A stretch of DNA of 33,843 nucleotides from an uncultured Acinetobacter sp. (GTDB taxonomy: Bacteria; Pseudomonadota; Gammaproteobacteria; Pseudomonadales; Moraxellaceae), in assembly GCF_947626835.1 (NCBI RefSeq), contig NZ_CANQTS010000026.1, forward strand, positions 1-33,843, read 5' to 3'. The position numbers and the translations under genes were made by a program. The notes under the pieces were generated by a model. That model made no database searches. It saw nothing but the letters and a program-made list of their open reading frames with translations, and had not been told where the DNA came from. This document shows, one piece after another, positions 1-8,589 of this stretch (its first letter is position 1; every line of letters begins with the position of its first letter).

Positions 1-429
1 CAAGCCCTTGCCAATGCACAACAAGCGAAAGCGGATGCACAAGCAGCGGTAGATGCAATTGTTGCGGACTTCCCAACTGAAGCGGGTGACTTCCAAGTGC
101 GTCTAGATGCCTTGACGGATATCGAGATCCCAACGGTGAACGATACCAACGACAACGGTACGCCAGATGCGGATGAGCTTGCAGCAGTTGAAGACCTCGT
201 CGCAGACGCAGAAGCAGCCTATGCAGCAGCAGAACAAGCCCTTGTTGATGCGCTTGCCGATGATGCTGTGACCCAAGCAGAAGTGGATGACTTAACCCAA
301 GCCCTTGCCAATGCACAACAAGCGAAAGCGGATGCACAAGCAGCGGTAGATGCAATTGTTGCGGACTTCCCAACTGAAGCGGGTGACTTCCAAGACCGTC
401 TAGATGCCTTGACGGATATCGAGATCCCA
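1..429 (+). repeat. 297-bp (99-residue) tandem coding repeat
   Basis: Bases 1-132 and 298-429 are nearly identical when offset by 297 bp; the only differences I see are at codon 97-99 (GTG) versus 394-396 (GAC). One full period plus a second partial copy is visible, and the array continues off the left edge. Near-identity at DNA level implies recent duplication or gene conversion, so copy number is probably variable and easily mis-assembled. Confidence 0.9.
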
Positions 430-3400
430 GTGGTGACTCCACCTGATGTCATCGATGCCTTAGATGATCAGTACGCACTTGATATGGGACAAGAAGCTTT
501 GTCTAACCGCCTAGGTCAAACAGAAGAAAATGTCTTGTTGATTGAGTTACTCGGGGGTACACAAGGTACAGTCTTAGGGGCAGAGTTCTCTGTTCCACAA
601 GATCCAGAAAATGCGGGTCAGGACCGTACTGGCAATATTACAGTTTCAGCCGAAGTACAGAACCTTGCATCTTTAGCGGAAGCGTTCCAAATTGTCATTT
701 ACCAAAATGTCAATGGTGGACAAGTTGAAGTTGCACGTGTTGGTACTCAAGGTGGCGTAGTCACATTGGGTGGTGTGGGTGTATTAGGCATTGTAAGTAA
801 TGCTGATAAGCTTTCTGTCACTCTTACTGACTTACCTGAGGGTGAATACACCGCAGTGGTGGCTAAAGATAATAGTATCTTGACTGACTTAATTACTGGC
901 ATTCAATTAGATGCGTTGGGTGGCGAAGAAGCAGTTTTAGGTAGATCGAATGAACAAGCCATTAAAGATGCACTTAATAGCGTACTGGGTACTACCGTAG
1001 CAGCGCCTATTATTTCGCTTGTAGAGTTAATTCTTGTACCAGTGAATACATTAGGTCTGCCATTGTCTTCTGTAGTTAGCCAATTGTTAGATGTTCTGCC
1101 AGTTGAAGTCATTGATGAACTTATTGATCAAACCATTGGTCAAGCGGTTACCAATACACTGACGCTGTATGAGCAAACAACATTGACGATTACGGGTACA
1201 GAAGAAGCATTCCCAACCTATAGCTTGGAAGGAAATGTTTTTGCCGACAATGGTAATGGAGTAGATATTAAACCTGAAGGTACGCTAATTACTCAAATTG
1301 ATGGTGTTCCAGTGGTTAACGTGGTCACGATTCAAGGCGACTATGGTGTACTAGAAATTGATACAGCCACAGGTGAATTTACCTATACAGTCACTGCTGG
1401 CCAAGAGGCGTTAGGCAAGACCGAAGTCTTTAGTTATACCATCCAAAATGGTGAGCTAAGTGACACTGCTAATATTGTGATTAATATTGCAGGTACGCCA
1501 GTTGATGCTGAATTGGTCTTACCACCTAACTATGTAGAGCAAGTCGTAGCCAATGATGATCTGGCAACAGTTCAAAATTACTACGAAGAGCAAGGTAAAC
1601 AAATTGGTAAGAAAGGTGATGCATCTCAATTATTAGGTGTGAATCTAGCGGGTATTGGACTAAATATAGGATCTGAAGAGCCATTAGTCTTTACTGTTGG
1701 GGAAAACAAAACTTCCGATATTGTTATCAATGTATCTGGTTCAGGTTTGTCTGTAGGTACAGCTGGAACGACGTACTTTAACGCTGTTTTAGAACGTAAT
1801 TACATCGATGGAAATGGAGTGGAGCAAAAAGAGTATTTTGTAGTCGAGAATGCGGTGCAAATGGAATCAGTTCTGTTGGTAGGTGTTAGTTACAGTGGAA
1901 CCATATCTGCGGAAGGTTTACCTCAAGGTACGTACACTGTCTCCTTACAGGAAGCGAGTACGACAGAAAATAGTTTCTTAGACACTCTAATTAACATTAT
2001 TGGTGAAGTTGCTGCACTTGACTTGTTAGGTAATGCAACTTTCACGATTACCGAGCAAACAGATAAGTATCTAGGCTCTAATGAAGTAAACGGTAATGTA
2101 ATCAATAGTGCCGCTGGTAGTGACGATGTAAGTGATGTGGTTAACTCAACAACTTATGTCACTTCTGTGAGCAATGAGTTGGGTCAACCTGCTGTTGCTA
2201 TTAATGATGTCAATACTGTGGTACAGGGCGCTTATGGTACCTTGTATATTTCACCAAACGGTACATACAAGTATGTAAGTAATGGTAATGTAGGTGATAT
2301 TGGTAAAGTAGATACCTTTACCTATGCAATTCGTGATCTTAATGGTTCAGAGGATACTGCACAGTTAAATATCCGAGTTGATGGTGAAAACTCAGGTATT
2401 GTTTGGAATGGTACAGCAGATCAAGATGCAGTATTACCAGAGCTTGAGTTGGTGGCAAATACCAATACAACTGTAGTACCTGAAGTCACGAACAAAACAG
2501 AAGTGGTGACGACATCTCCTGGAACGTTTAATGTGAGTGGTACTCTCGGTGGAGGACGAGGCACATTTGGTGGTTCTACATTTACCGTGGAAAACACAGA
2601 CAGTGCGGATGTGGTATTAACTGTTTCTATTCCAGCTCTTTCAATATCACTACTCCCTACATTTACTTTAACGATAAAAAATGAGAGTGGTCAACCTGTT
2701 GGTACCGGTAGTGGAACACCTTTGACAGGAGCTTTAGGTTCTTCGAGATCTTTAGTGATTGAAAACCTAGGTCCTGGCACTTATACCATTGAGGCAAGTG
2801 CAAGTGGTAATACCGGTCTAGGCTTTACGGCAACGCTTAGCTTAGTGCAAACCTTAACCCACTATAATCAAATTGAATCCCTAACAACACCAGATGAGGT
2901 TACAGGTAATTTAATTACTGATGATACTTATCTGCCAAGTTATTCAACTTTCAAGGTGCTTACATCTGAGGGTTATCAAGAGGTTGGATACAATGGTGTG
3001 ACAATTCAAGGTGAATATGGCACGTTATTGGTAGAGAAAGATGGTAGTTATACCTATACACCAAATGCGGGTGTAGTAGGTCGACAAGACACCTTCGAGT
3101 ATTCACTTGAGATGTTTGGCCAAGCTCCGCAATTCTCAACACTTACAGTGACGATCCCTGCGATTACTCAAGGCGATGATGAGCGTAATACGCTTGTGAG
3201 CGGTGAAGGTAATGACAGTTTTATTGGTGGTTTGGGTGGTGATGTATTAATTTACAATCTACTTGAAGCAGCTGATTCTGCTGGTGGCAATGGTACTGAT
3301 GTTTGGAGTGATTTTAATCAAGCAGAAGGTGACATGATTGACTTAACTGCATTGTTGGCGGGTCAAACAGTTACAAATGCTACCTTAGGTAACTTTGTTA

Positions 3401-3555
3401 GCGTAGAGCAAGATGGTGCAAACACCGTTGTTTCTATTGACCGTGATGGTTCACAAGGCAATACTTACGCTAAAGTTGATTTGATTGTATTGGAAAATAC
3501 ATCACCATCTTCTTTAGTCTTGGATGAGTTAATCAAATATAACTCTCCACTGTAA
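1..3555 (+). CDS. Large Bap/VCBS-type repetitive adhesin, C-terminal part (5' truncated by window)
   Basis: The reading frame is open from base 1 and ends at TAA 3553-3555, so this is the C-terminal ~1184 residues of a much larger cell-surface or biofilm adhesin. From the N-terminal side it shows helical Ala/Asp/Gln-rich repeats of 99 residues carrying an acidic NDTNDNGTPDADE loop that looks Ca-binding. Three alternating pairs follow: a beta-rich Ig-like module (about 445-870, 1530-1975, 2430-2850) and a VCBS/cadherin-like module with YGxLxxxxxGxYxYxxN-type cores (about 1200-1495, 2059-2385, 2873-3165). The end (about 3172-3555) has GEGNDSFIGGLGGD followed by a segment typical of type I secretion C-terminal targets (VC_A0849-like). 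Such proteins are exported by a T1SS ABC exporter; none lies in this window. A start at GTG 97 would be artificial, because the repeat continues upstream of it. The family call is firm; the exact name (Bap, Blp or other) is not. Confidence 0.9.
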   Translation, partial: QALANAQQAKADAQAAVDAIVADFPTEAGDFQVRLDALTDIEIPTVNDTNDNGTPDADELAAVEDLVADAEAAYAAAEQALVDALADDAVTQAEVDDLTQALANAQQAKADAQAAVDAIVADFPTEAGDFQDRLDALTDIEIPVVTPPDVIDALDDQYALDMGQEALSNRLGQTEENVLLIELLGGTQGTVLGAEFSVPQDPENAGQDRTGNITVSAEVQNLASLAEAFQIVIYQNVNGGQVEVARVGTQGGVVTLGGVGVLGIVSNADKLSVTLTDLPEGEYTAVVAKDNSILTDLITGIQLDALGGEEAVLGRSNEQAIKDALNSVLGTTVAAPIISLVELILVPVNTLGLPLSSVVSQLLDVLPVEVIDELIDQTIGQAVTNTLTLYEQTTLTITGTEEAFPTYSLEGNVFADNGNGVDIKPEGTLITQIDGVPVVNVVTIQGDYGVLEIDTATGEFTYTVTAGQEALGKTEVFSYTIQNGELSDTANIVINIAGTPVDAELVLPPNYVEQVVANDDLATVQNYYEEQGKQIGKKGDASQLLGVNLAGIGLNIGSEEPLVFTVGENKTSDIVINVSGSGLSVGTAGTTYFNAVLERNYIDGNGVEQKEYFVVENAVQMESVLLVGVSYSGTISAEGLPQGTYTVSLQEASTTENSFLDTLINIIGEVAALDLLGNATFTITEQTDKYLGSNEVNGNVINSAAGSDDVSDVVNSTTYVTSVSNELGQPAVAINDVNTVVQGAYGTLYISPNGTYKYVSNGNVGDIGKVDTFTYAIRDLNGSEDTAQLNIRVDGENSGIVWNGTADQDAVLPELELVANTNTTVVPEVTNKTEVVTTSPGTFNVSGTLGGGRGTFGGSTFTVENTDSADVVLTVSIPALSISLLPTFTLTIKNESGQPVGTGSGTPLTGALGSSRSLVIENLGPGTYTIEASASGNTGLGFTATLSLVQTLTHYNQIESLTTPDEVTGNLITDDTYLPSYSTFKVLTSEGYQEVGYNGVTIQGEYGTLLVEKDGSYTYTPNAGVVGRQDTFEYSLEMFGQAPQFSTLTVTIPAITQGDDERNTLVSGEGNDSFIGGLGGDVLIYNLLEAADSAGGNGTDVWSDFNQAEGDMIDLTALLAGQTVTNATLGNFVSVEQDGANTVVSIDRDGSQGNTYAKVDLIVLENTSPSSLVLDELIKYNSPL

Positions 3556-3570
3556 TCATTAAATTTTAAA

Positions 3571-3597
3571 AAAGAGGCCCTTCGGGGCCTCTTTTTT
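3571..3597 (+). terminator. Rho-independent terminator of the adhesin gene
   Basis: A 10-bp stem AAAGAGGCCC / GGGCCTCTTT is closed by a TTCG tetraloop and followed by a T-run, 15 bp after the adhesin stop. It separates the adhesin transcript from the downstream operon. Confidence 0.93.
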
Positions 3598-3691
3598 ATT
3601 TATAAAAAATAAATATTTGTCCTTATCTAAAGCACTATGGCTATGCTATATTTAAATGAAATGGACACATAAAAACATTAGGTAACACCGC

Positions 3692-5353
3692 ATGACAGTT
3701 CTCACCATTAACAACTTTTCACACGTACTCACCTTTAAAGAAAAACTAAAATCATGGTTACTTGAGAATTTTTTATTACAAGAACAAGCTTTATATACCT
3801 TATTCTTTTCTTATGGATCTGCTAAAGAGCGCTGCAAAGTGTGGTCAAGCAGTGATTCAGAGCCACAAGTTCTCATTAAGCGCGTGTTAAAATATATTGA
3901 TCAACAGTTTGAAAAAAATCGTCAGCTACCTGAATTTTTAAAATTTGATATTGCAGTCAATGTCGAGGAAAAAAATTGGTCTACAGTGGTCGATCAAGTC
4001 AATCGTCAACCGCATAATAACCATTACCGTAAAGGCATTAGTTTTGATGAAAAGTTCAATATTTGCTTTTTAGAACAAGAAGTGTATGGTAAAGCGCTGA
4101 TTAAAGGTGTGGTGTATAATCAGCCTAATTTCTTTGATGAAAAAAATCTTAATACTGCGATTAAGAAGAAATATCCACAAATTAAAACCCAATTTGAATT
4201 GGCTAAAATTAAAAAAGTGTGGGTGTTTGATACATTAAGCTGCTTTTATGAAAATGGGCAATTTATCCCGCTTCAGTCTACAGGCACAGCCAACGGTGTG
4301 CGTTACTTAATTGGGGACACCAAAGCACATATTAAAGATGTAGTGCTTAAAAATGCCAAATTTCTACACGACGAAATTCAAGCCGATGGTAGCTTTATTT
4401 ATGGCTATTTTCCAGCCTATGCCAATAAAATTAGAAGCTATAACACCGTACGCCATTGCACAGCGGTTTATGCTTTAATTGAAACCTTAGAAGTAGAATA
4501 TAACGAAGCATATTTACCAAAAATCAAGCAAGCCATTAGCTATGCTTTAGAAACATTTTATAAAGAAGTCGATCAAAAAGCCTTTATGATTGATGGTAAA
4601 GAAGACGATTTAGAGATCAAATTAGGTGCCAATGCCGCTGCGATCTTTATGTTATGCAAATATCAAGAGGTGGTGGGCGATAGCTCTTACTTAGTATATG
4701 CAGAAGAATTGGCCAAAGGCATCCAATTTATGGTCGACCAAGAAGGGCAAACCACGCATGTGCTGTCTTATCCGTCTTTAGAGGTGAAAGAAAAATTCCG
4801 TATTGTTTATTATGATGGCGAAGCTGCACTTGGACTGTTGCGTCTTTATCAAATCAATCAAGAACAGCCTTTACTTGATACAGTCAAGTTAATGTTTGAA
4901 CATTTTATTGCTAAAAATTATGACCGTTATCATGACCATTGGTTAAGTTACTGTACCAATGAGCTGACCAAAATTTGCCCCCAAGCCAAATATTTTGAAT
5001 TTGGGTTAAATAATTATCTTAAACATATGGACTTTATCCGTAATCGCCAAACAGTCTATGCGACTTTTTTAGAGATGATGATGTCAGCCTATAAAATGGT
5101 GACGCGTTTAAAAGAGCAAGGACACAGCGAGTTATTTGAAAAAGCCAAATATGAAGAATTAAAAGAACTCATTGAATTGCGCGTTGAATTTCAACGCAAT
5201 GGTTTTTTCTATCCTGAAGTGGCCATGTATATGGCTGAGCCACAACAAATTTTAAATGCATTTTATGTACGCCATGATCGTTTACGTACCCGTATTGATG
5301 ATCAAGAGCATAATTTATCTGGTTATGTTGCGTACTTAAATCATTTTAATTAA
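3692..5353 (+). CDS. Alpha/alpha-toroid-like protein of the Mur ligase/CapA operon
   Basis: First gene of a four-gene operon; 553 residues, with no signal peptide and no clear membrane segment, so probably cytoplasmic. I do not recognise a named family with certainty. The N-terminal ~200 residues are mixed. The rest (about 200-553) is a series of amphipathic helix pairs with Trp/Tyr/Gly-rich turns (GSFIYGYFPAY, TVRHCTAVYAL, YYDGEAALGLLRLY, HDHWLSYCTNEL). This looks like the (alpha/alpha)6 barrels of glycoside hydrolases, sugar epimerases or lanthionine-cyclase-like enzymes. Acidic and His/Cys residues in these turns could form an active site, but I cannot assign catalysis. The ATG at 3692 has only a weak Shine-Dalgarno (AGGT near 3680). 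It lies 16 bp upstream of the Mur ligase fusion, which suggests a shared pathway. Alternatives are a carbohydrate-active enzyme or a non-catalytic scaffold. Confidence 0.6.
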   Translation: MTVLTINNFSHVLTFKEKLKSWLLENFLLQEQALYTLFFSYGSAKERCKVWSSSDSEPQVLIKRVLKYIDQQFEKNRQLPEFLKFDIAVNVEEKNWSTVVDQVNRQPHNNHYRKGISFDEKFNICFLEQEVYGKALIKGVVYNQPNFFDEKNLNTAIKKKYPQIKTQFELAKIKKVWVFDTLSCFYENGQFIPLQSTGTANGVRYLIGDTKAHIKDVVLKNAKFLHDEIQADGSFIYGYFPAYANKIRSYNTVRHCTAVYALIETLEVEYNEAYLPKIKQAISYALETFYKEVDQKAFMIDGKEDDLEIKLGANAAAIFMLCKYQEVVGDSSYLVYAEELAKGIQFMVDQEGQTTHVLSYPSLEVKEKFRIVYYDGEAALGLLRLYQINQEQPLLDTVKLMFEHFIAKNYDRYHDHWLSYCTNELTKICPQAKYFEFGLNNYLKHMDFIRNRQTVYATFLEMMMSAYKMVTRLKEQGHSELFEKAKYEELKELIELRVEFQRNGFFYPEVAMYMAEPQQILNAFYVRHDRLRTRIDDQEHNLSGYVAYLNHFN

Positions 5354-5369
5354 TTCTTGGGCTTCATAG

Positions 5370-8300
5370 ATGATGTATAAAATTACAAAACAAGTCGTAG
5401 AAAGTTTAGTTCCGGGTGAATGGTATATCGAACCAAAACCTGACTGGTATACCACGCATATTTCAGAAAGTCGTTTTAATGCATTAGGTGAACAAACCTT
5501 ATTTATTGCGATGGATCAGCAAACCTGGTTAAAAGGTACCGGTAACACCGGTATTTATGGTCAATGGGATAATACCCATGAGGTGATTGGCAAATACCCC
5601 CATTTAATTAATGGGGTCATTGCCCAGTATCCTATTTTGGATTTACCCAAACATATTCCACAATATATTGTCAAAGATTCATTTGATTTTATTAACCAAC
5701 ATGCTGCTTATATTCGCGATAAATTGACCAGTCAAGTGATTTCGATTACAGGGACAGTGGGCAAAACCAGCACTAAAGAATATCTTAAATTTTTATTAGC
5801 TCAAGTAGGCTCTGTATACGCCACCAATAAAAATCATAACTCACGTACTGGTGTGAAGCTGACCCTATCAAATGCCATGCATAATCCAGATTATATTGTC
5901 ATTGAAACAGCAATGGCGGCACTGTGGATGAAATCAGGTAGTATTAGTCGTTTGGCTCAACCTCACATTGCAGTGATTACTGAAATTGGTGTAGGACAAA
6001 AGGGCTACGATGATATACAAACGGCAGCATTTAAAAGTAAAGTGGCCGAAGGTATACAACCCAATGGTTTAATTATTTTAAATCGTGATATTAAAGAATA
6101 TGAGATTTTAAAAAGTTATTGTGAACAATATTCTCAAAATATTTTTTGTTATGGCGAGCATGTAGATTCAGATGCCAAGCTGAGTTATAACAATGAGATA
6201 CTGAGTTTAAATATTCAAAATCAGCATTATGAATTTACTGTACCTTTCACAGATTTAGGAACTATTCATAACATTGCTGCGGCTTTAAGTGTATGTCATG
6301 CATTAAATATTGATTTAAACTTATTTAAAGAATCTTTTCAAAATCTACCCAAAAAAGCATCGGTGTTACAAGAAATCCCGTCGCACCAAGATGTTTTAAT
6401 TATAGACGATACCTATAATGCTGAGCATCTTTCGATGCTCAATGCCTTTAAATACTGTCAAAAAAAATATCCTCAACAACGTAAGCTTTTAGTGGTTGGC
6501 GATATCATCAACCTCGGTGATCAATCTCGTTATGTGCATGAGAGTTTGTTGCAGCCAATTTTAGATGCAGATTTTGCAGGTGTAGTGACTTTTGGGCAAG
6601 ATACACAATATTTGCAACAGCTTTTGCCACAAGATAAATGTTTAGGTCATTTTACAGATGCCCATCAATGTGCAGTGGCTCTAGCAGCCATTACACAAGC
6701 CAAGGATATTATTTTAGTTAAAGGCTCGAGACGTAATTCTACTATCCATACTATCCCACAACGTTTAGATGAGATGTTACGACAAGATCATCTACCTCAA
6801 TCTCAATCAGACAATCAATTTATCTATCGTGCAGATCGTATTGCAACAGATGCTAATATTTTACGACAGACGACAACTTATGGATTGGGTGGATTATTAT
6901 TGGTCTATAGTGCTCTTAAACACTATGAACTAAAAAAGATCGAGCTAGCAGCATCTTATAGCGTAAGTGCTAATGTGGCACGTGAAGGCAAAAACACTAA
7001 TGCGATAGGTTTGCAACAAGGTGAGCAGTATAATTTCTTGGAATTGATCACCCAAGTAATTTTGACGCAAAAACCTGACAGTATTTTAGCGCTTGCTGAA
7101 CTGTTATATGGCACCACCAATCAAGCACTGAGTGCGATTAAACAGCATGCTCAAGCTTTAAATATTGATCCTAAAACGATTTTAAATGTCACTGGGCGTC
7201 GTGTAAAAGATAAGACACAAACTAAGACCATAGAAGATCTGTTGTCAATCGCGCGTGCCATTGCTGGATTGAGTCACCGGACTTTGAGTATTGCCAATCA
7301 AAGTTTTTATAGCTTCAAAGGTCAAATTTATCAAACTGATTTATTATATAAGTACAAAAACCCAAATGTACTGCATTTGTATTGTGGTCACGCAGATGAT
7401 CGGATTGATGTGGTCATTACATTAAATCAGCCTGAAAAAATCGTGTTGGCAAAAACTACTCAGCATCGAGAAGACTTAAATTATACTCTTCCGGCGTGTT
7501 TAGTGGATGCAGATATAGATTTGCCTATTGACACGATTTGTCTGGATTCAGGTAAAATTAATATTTTAGGCGATACCTATTTTGGTGAGTTTTATACCAG
7601 AATCAGAAAAAAAAGAGGGGTAAATGACGCCTTACAGCAGTATGGATACTCGCATTCGTTTGAAAAAATAGCGCCTTTCTTTCAGCCTGACCATTTGAAT
7701 ATTGTCAATTTTGAGGCGACGTTCTTTGCACCACATACCGATTCACCGTTACGTGAAATCAAGCCTTATATTTTAGATGCACAAGCAGCACCGACTGTGG
7801 CTGAACTAAAAAATAGAAATATTCATCATGTGGTCTTAGCCAACAATCATGCCAAAGATTATGGTGCGGCAGGTCTAGCCTATACACTTGAACAGTTAAA
7901 ACAAAACCAAATTTCCTATATTGGTGCAGCACACAATCAACAGCAAGCACAAAAGATATTTGAAGTGCATAGTCAAGGTCAGGAGGTCGCCATTTTTAAT
8001 GGCTATTGGCATCGGAATCCAGCATATTTAGAGTTTGATTTTTATGCTTTGGGCGAAACCAATGGCGTTAATAGCCTCAATAATTTAATTGACAATATTC
8101 AACGCTATAAACAAGCTAAACCTCACAGTAAAGCAGTTGTAATAGCACATTGGGGCGTTGATTTTAAAGCAGTCCATACAGCACAACGCCGTATGGCACG
8201 ACGCTTGGTTGCAGCAGGTGCTGATCTAATTATTGGCCATGGCCCACATTGTATTCAACCGATTGAATATATCAATAAAGTACCGGTCATTTACAGCATT

Positions 8301-8564
8301 GGCAATGGGGTGTTTAATAGCAACGGTGAGTTTGAACGCTATCAGGTATTGCCATTTGGTGCATTGGTACGTTTAGATCTGCAGACACAGTCCGTAGATC
8401 TTTATCCGTTGTCGATTGACAACAAAAAGAATTTTTGGCAACCCACTGCTGTCACACAACAAGATCAAATTGAAAAATTTGCGCAATTGCTGGCTTATCA
8501 AGGCCGCGTGTATAGCTTTAATCAAAATGAAGAAGGACATTACTTTACGAGGGTCAGTTTTTAG
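5370..8564 (+). CDS. Three-domain fusion: MurF-like ligase, degenerate S11 peptidase-like domain, CapA-like domain
   Basis: 1064 residues. Residues 1-470 match the MurF-type Mur ligase plan: ATP loop GTVGKTS (128-134), IDDTYNAEHLSM (345-356), VVGDIINLGD (375-384) and KGSR (451-454). This predicts ATP-dependent amide-bond formation. Residues ~497-715 follow the D-Ala-D-Ala carboxypeptidase (S11) pattern (AIGLQQGEQYNFLELI, ALAELLYG), but the places expected for SxxK, SxN and KTG read TYGLG, KPD and YCG, so it is probably non-catalytic. Residues ~727-1064 are a PGA_cap/CapA metallophosphatase-like domain with GDTYFGE, NFEATF, LANNHAKDYG, AHWGV and GHGPH all intact. In poly-gamma-glutamate systems CapB/PgsB is Mur ligase-like and CapA/PgsA carries this domain, but no CapC-like membrane protein is visible here. 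ATG 5370 is followed by an in-frame ATG at 5373, with no strong Shine-Dalgarno, which suggests coupling to the gene 16 bp upstream. The product is unknown; I infer a peptide- or amino-acid-containing surface polymer. Confidence 0.82.
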   Translation: MMYKITKQVVESLVPGEWYIEPKPDWYTTHISESRFNALGEQTLFIAMDQQTWLKGTGNTGIYGQWDNTHEVIGKYPHLINGVIAQYPILDLPKHIPQYIVKDSFDFINQHAAYIRDKLTSQVISITGTVGKTSTKEYLKFLLAQVGSVYATNKNHNSRTGVKLTLSNAMHNPDYIVIETAMAALWMKSGSISRLAQPHIAVITEIGVGQKGYDDIQTAAFKSKVAEGIQPNGLIILNRDIKEYEILKSYCEQYSQNIFCYGEHVDSDAKLSYNNEILSLNIQNQHYEFTVPFTDLGTIHNIAAALSVCHALNIDLNLFKESFQNLPKKASVLQEIPSHQDVLIIDDTYNAEHLSMLNAFKYCQKKYPQQRKLLVVGDIINLGDQSRYVHESLLQPILDADFAGVVTFGQDTQYLQQLLPQDKCLGHFTDAHQCAVALAAITQAKDIILVKGSRRNSTIHTIPQRLDEMLRQDHLPQSQSDNQFIYRADRIATDANILRQTTTYGLGGLLLVYSALKHYELKKIELAASYSVSANVAREGKNTNAIGLQQGEQYNFLELITQVILTQKPDSILALAELLYGTTNQALSAIKQHAQALNIDPKTILNVTGRRVKDKTQTKTIEDLLSIARAIAGLSHRTLSIANQSFYSFKGQIYQTDLLYKYKNPNVLHLYCGHADDRIDVVITLNQPEKIVLAKTTQHREDLNYTLPACLVDADIDLPIDTICLDSGKINILGDTYFGEFYTRIRKKRGVNDALQQYGYSHSFEKIAPFFQPDHLNIVNFEATFFAPHTDSPLREIKPYILDAQAAPTVAELKNRNIHHVVLANNHAKDYGAAGLAYTLEQLKQNQISYIGAAHNQQQAQKIFEVHSQGQEVAIFNGYWHRNPAYLEFDFYALGETNGVNSLNNLIDNIQRYKQAKPHSKAVVIAHWGVDFKAVHTAQRRMARRLVAAGADLIIGHGPHCIQPIEYINKVPVIYSIGNGVFNSNGEFERYQVLPFGALVRLDLQTQSVDLYPLSIDNKKNFWQPTAVTQQDQIEKFAQLLAYQGRVYSFNQNEEGHYFTRVSF

Positions 8565-8589
8565 ATCAACCATAATTTGAGAACAGCAC

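Noticed and set aside
1..429. CRISPR-like or other non-coding direct repeat
   Set aside because: The period is 297 bp, in frame and fully coding; there are no spacer-repeat units of CRISPR size.
219..452. Minus-strand open frame within the adhesin
   Set aside because: It overlaps the adhesin repeats antisense and has low-complexity Ser/Ala composition caused by the repeat; no start signals.
5370..8564. Reading the fusion as a complete poly-gamma-glutamate synthase (CapB-CapA)
   Set aside because: The ligase is MurF-like, a degenerate S11-like domain is inserted, and no CapC membrane partner is visible; the product should not be named.
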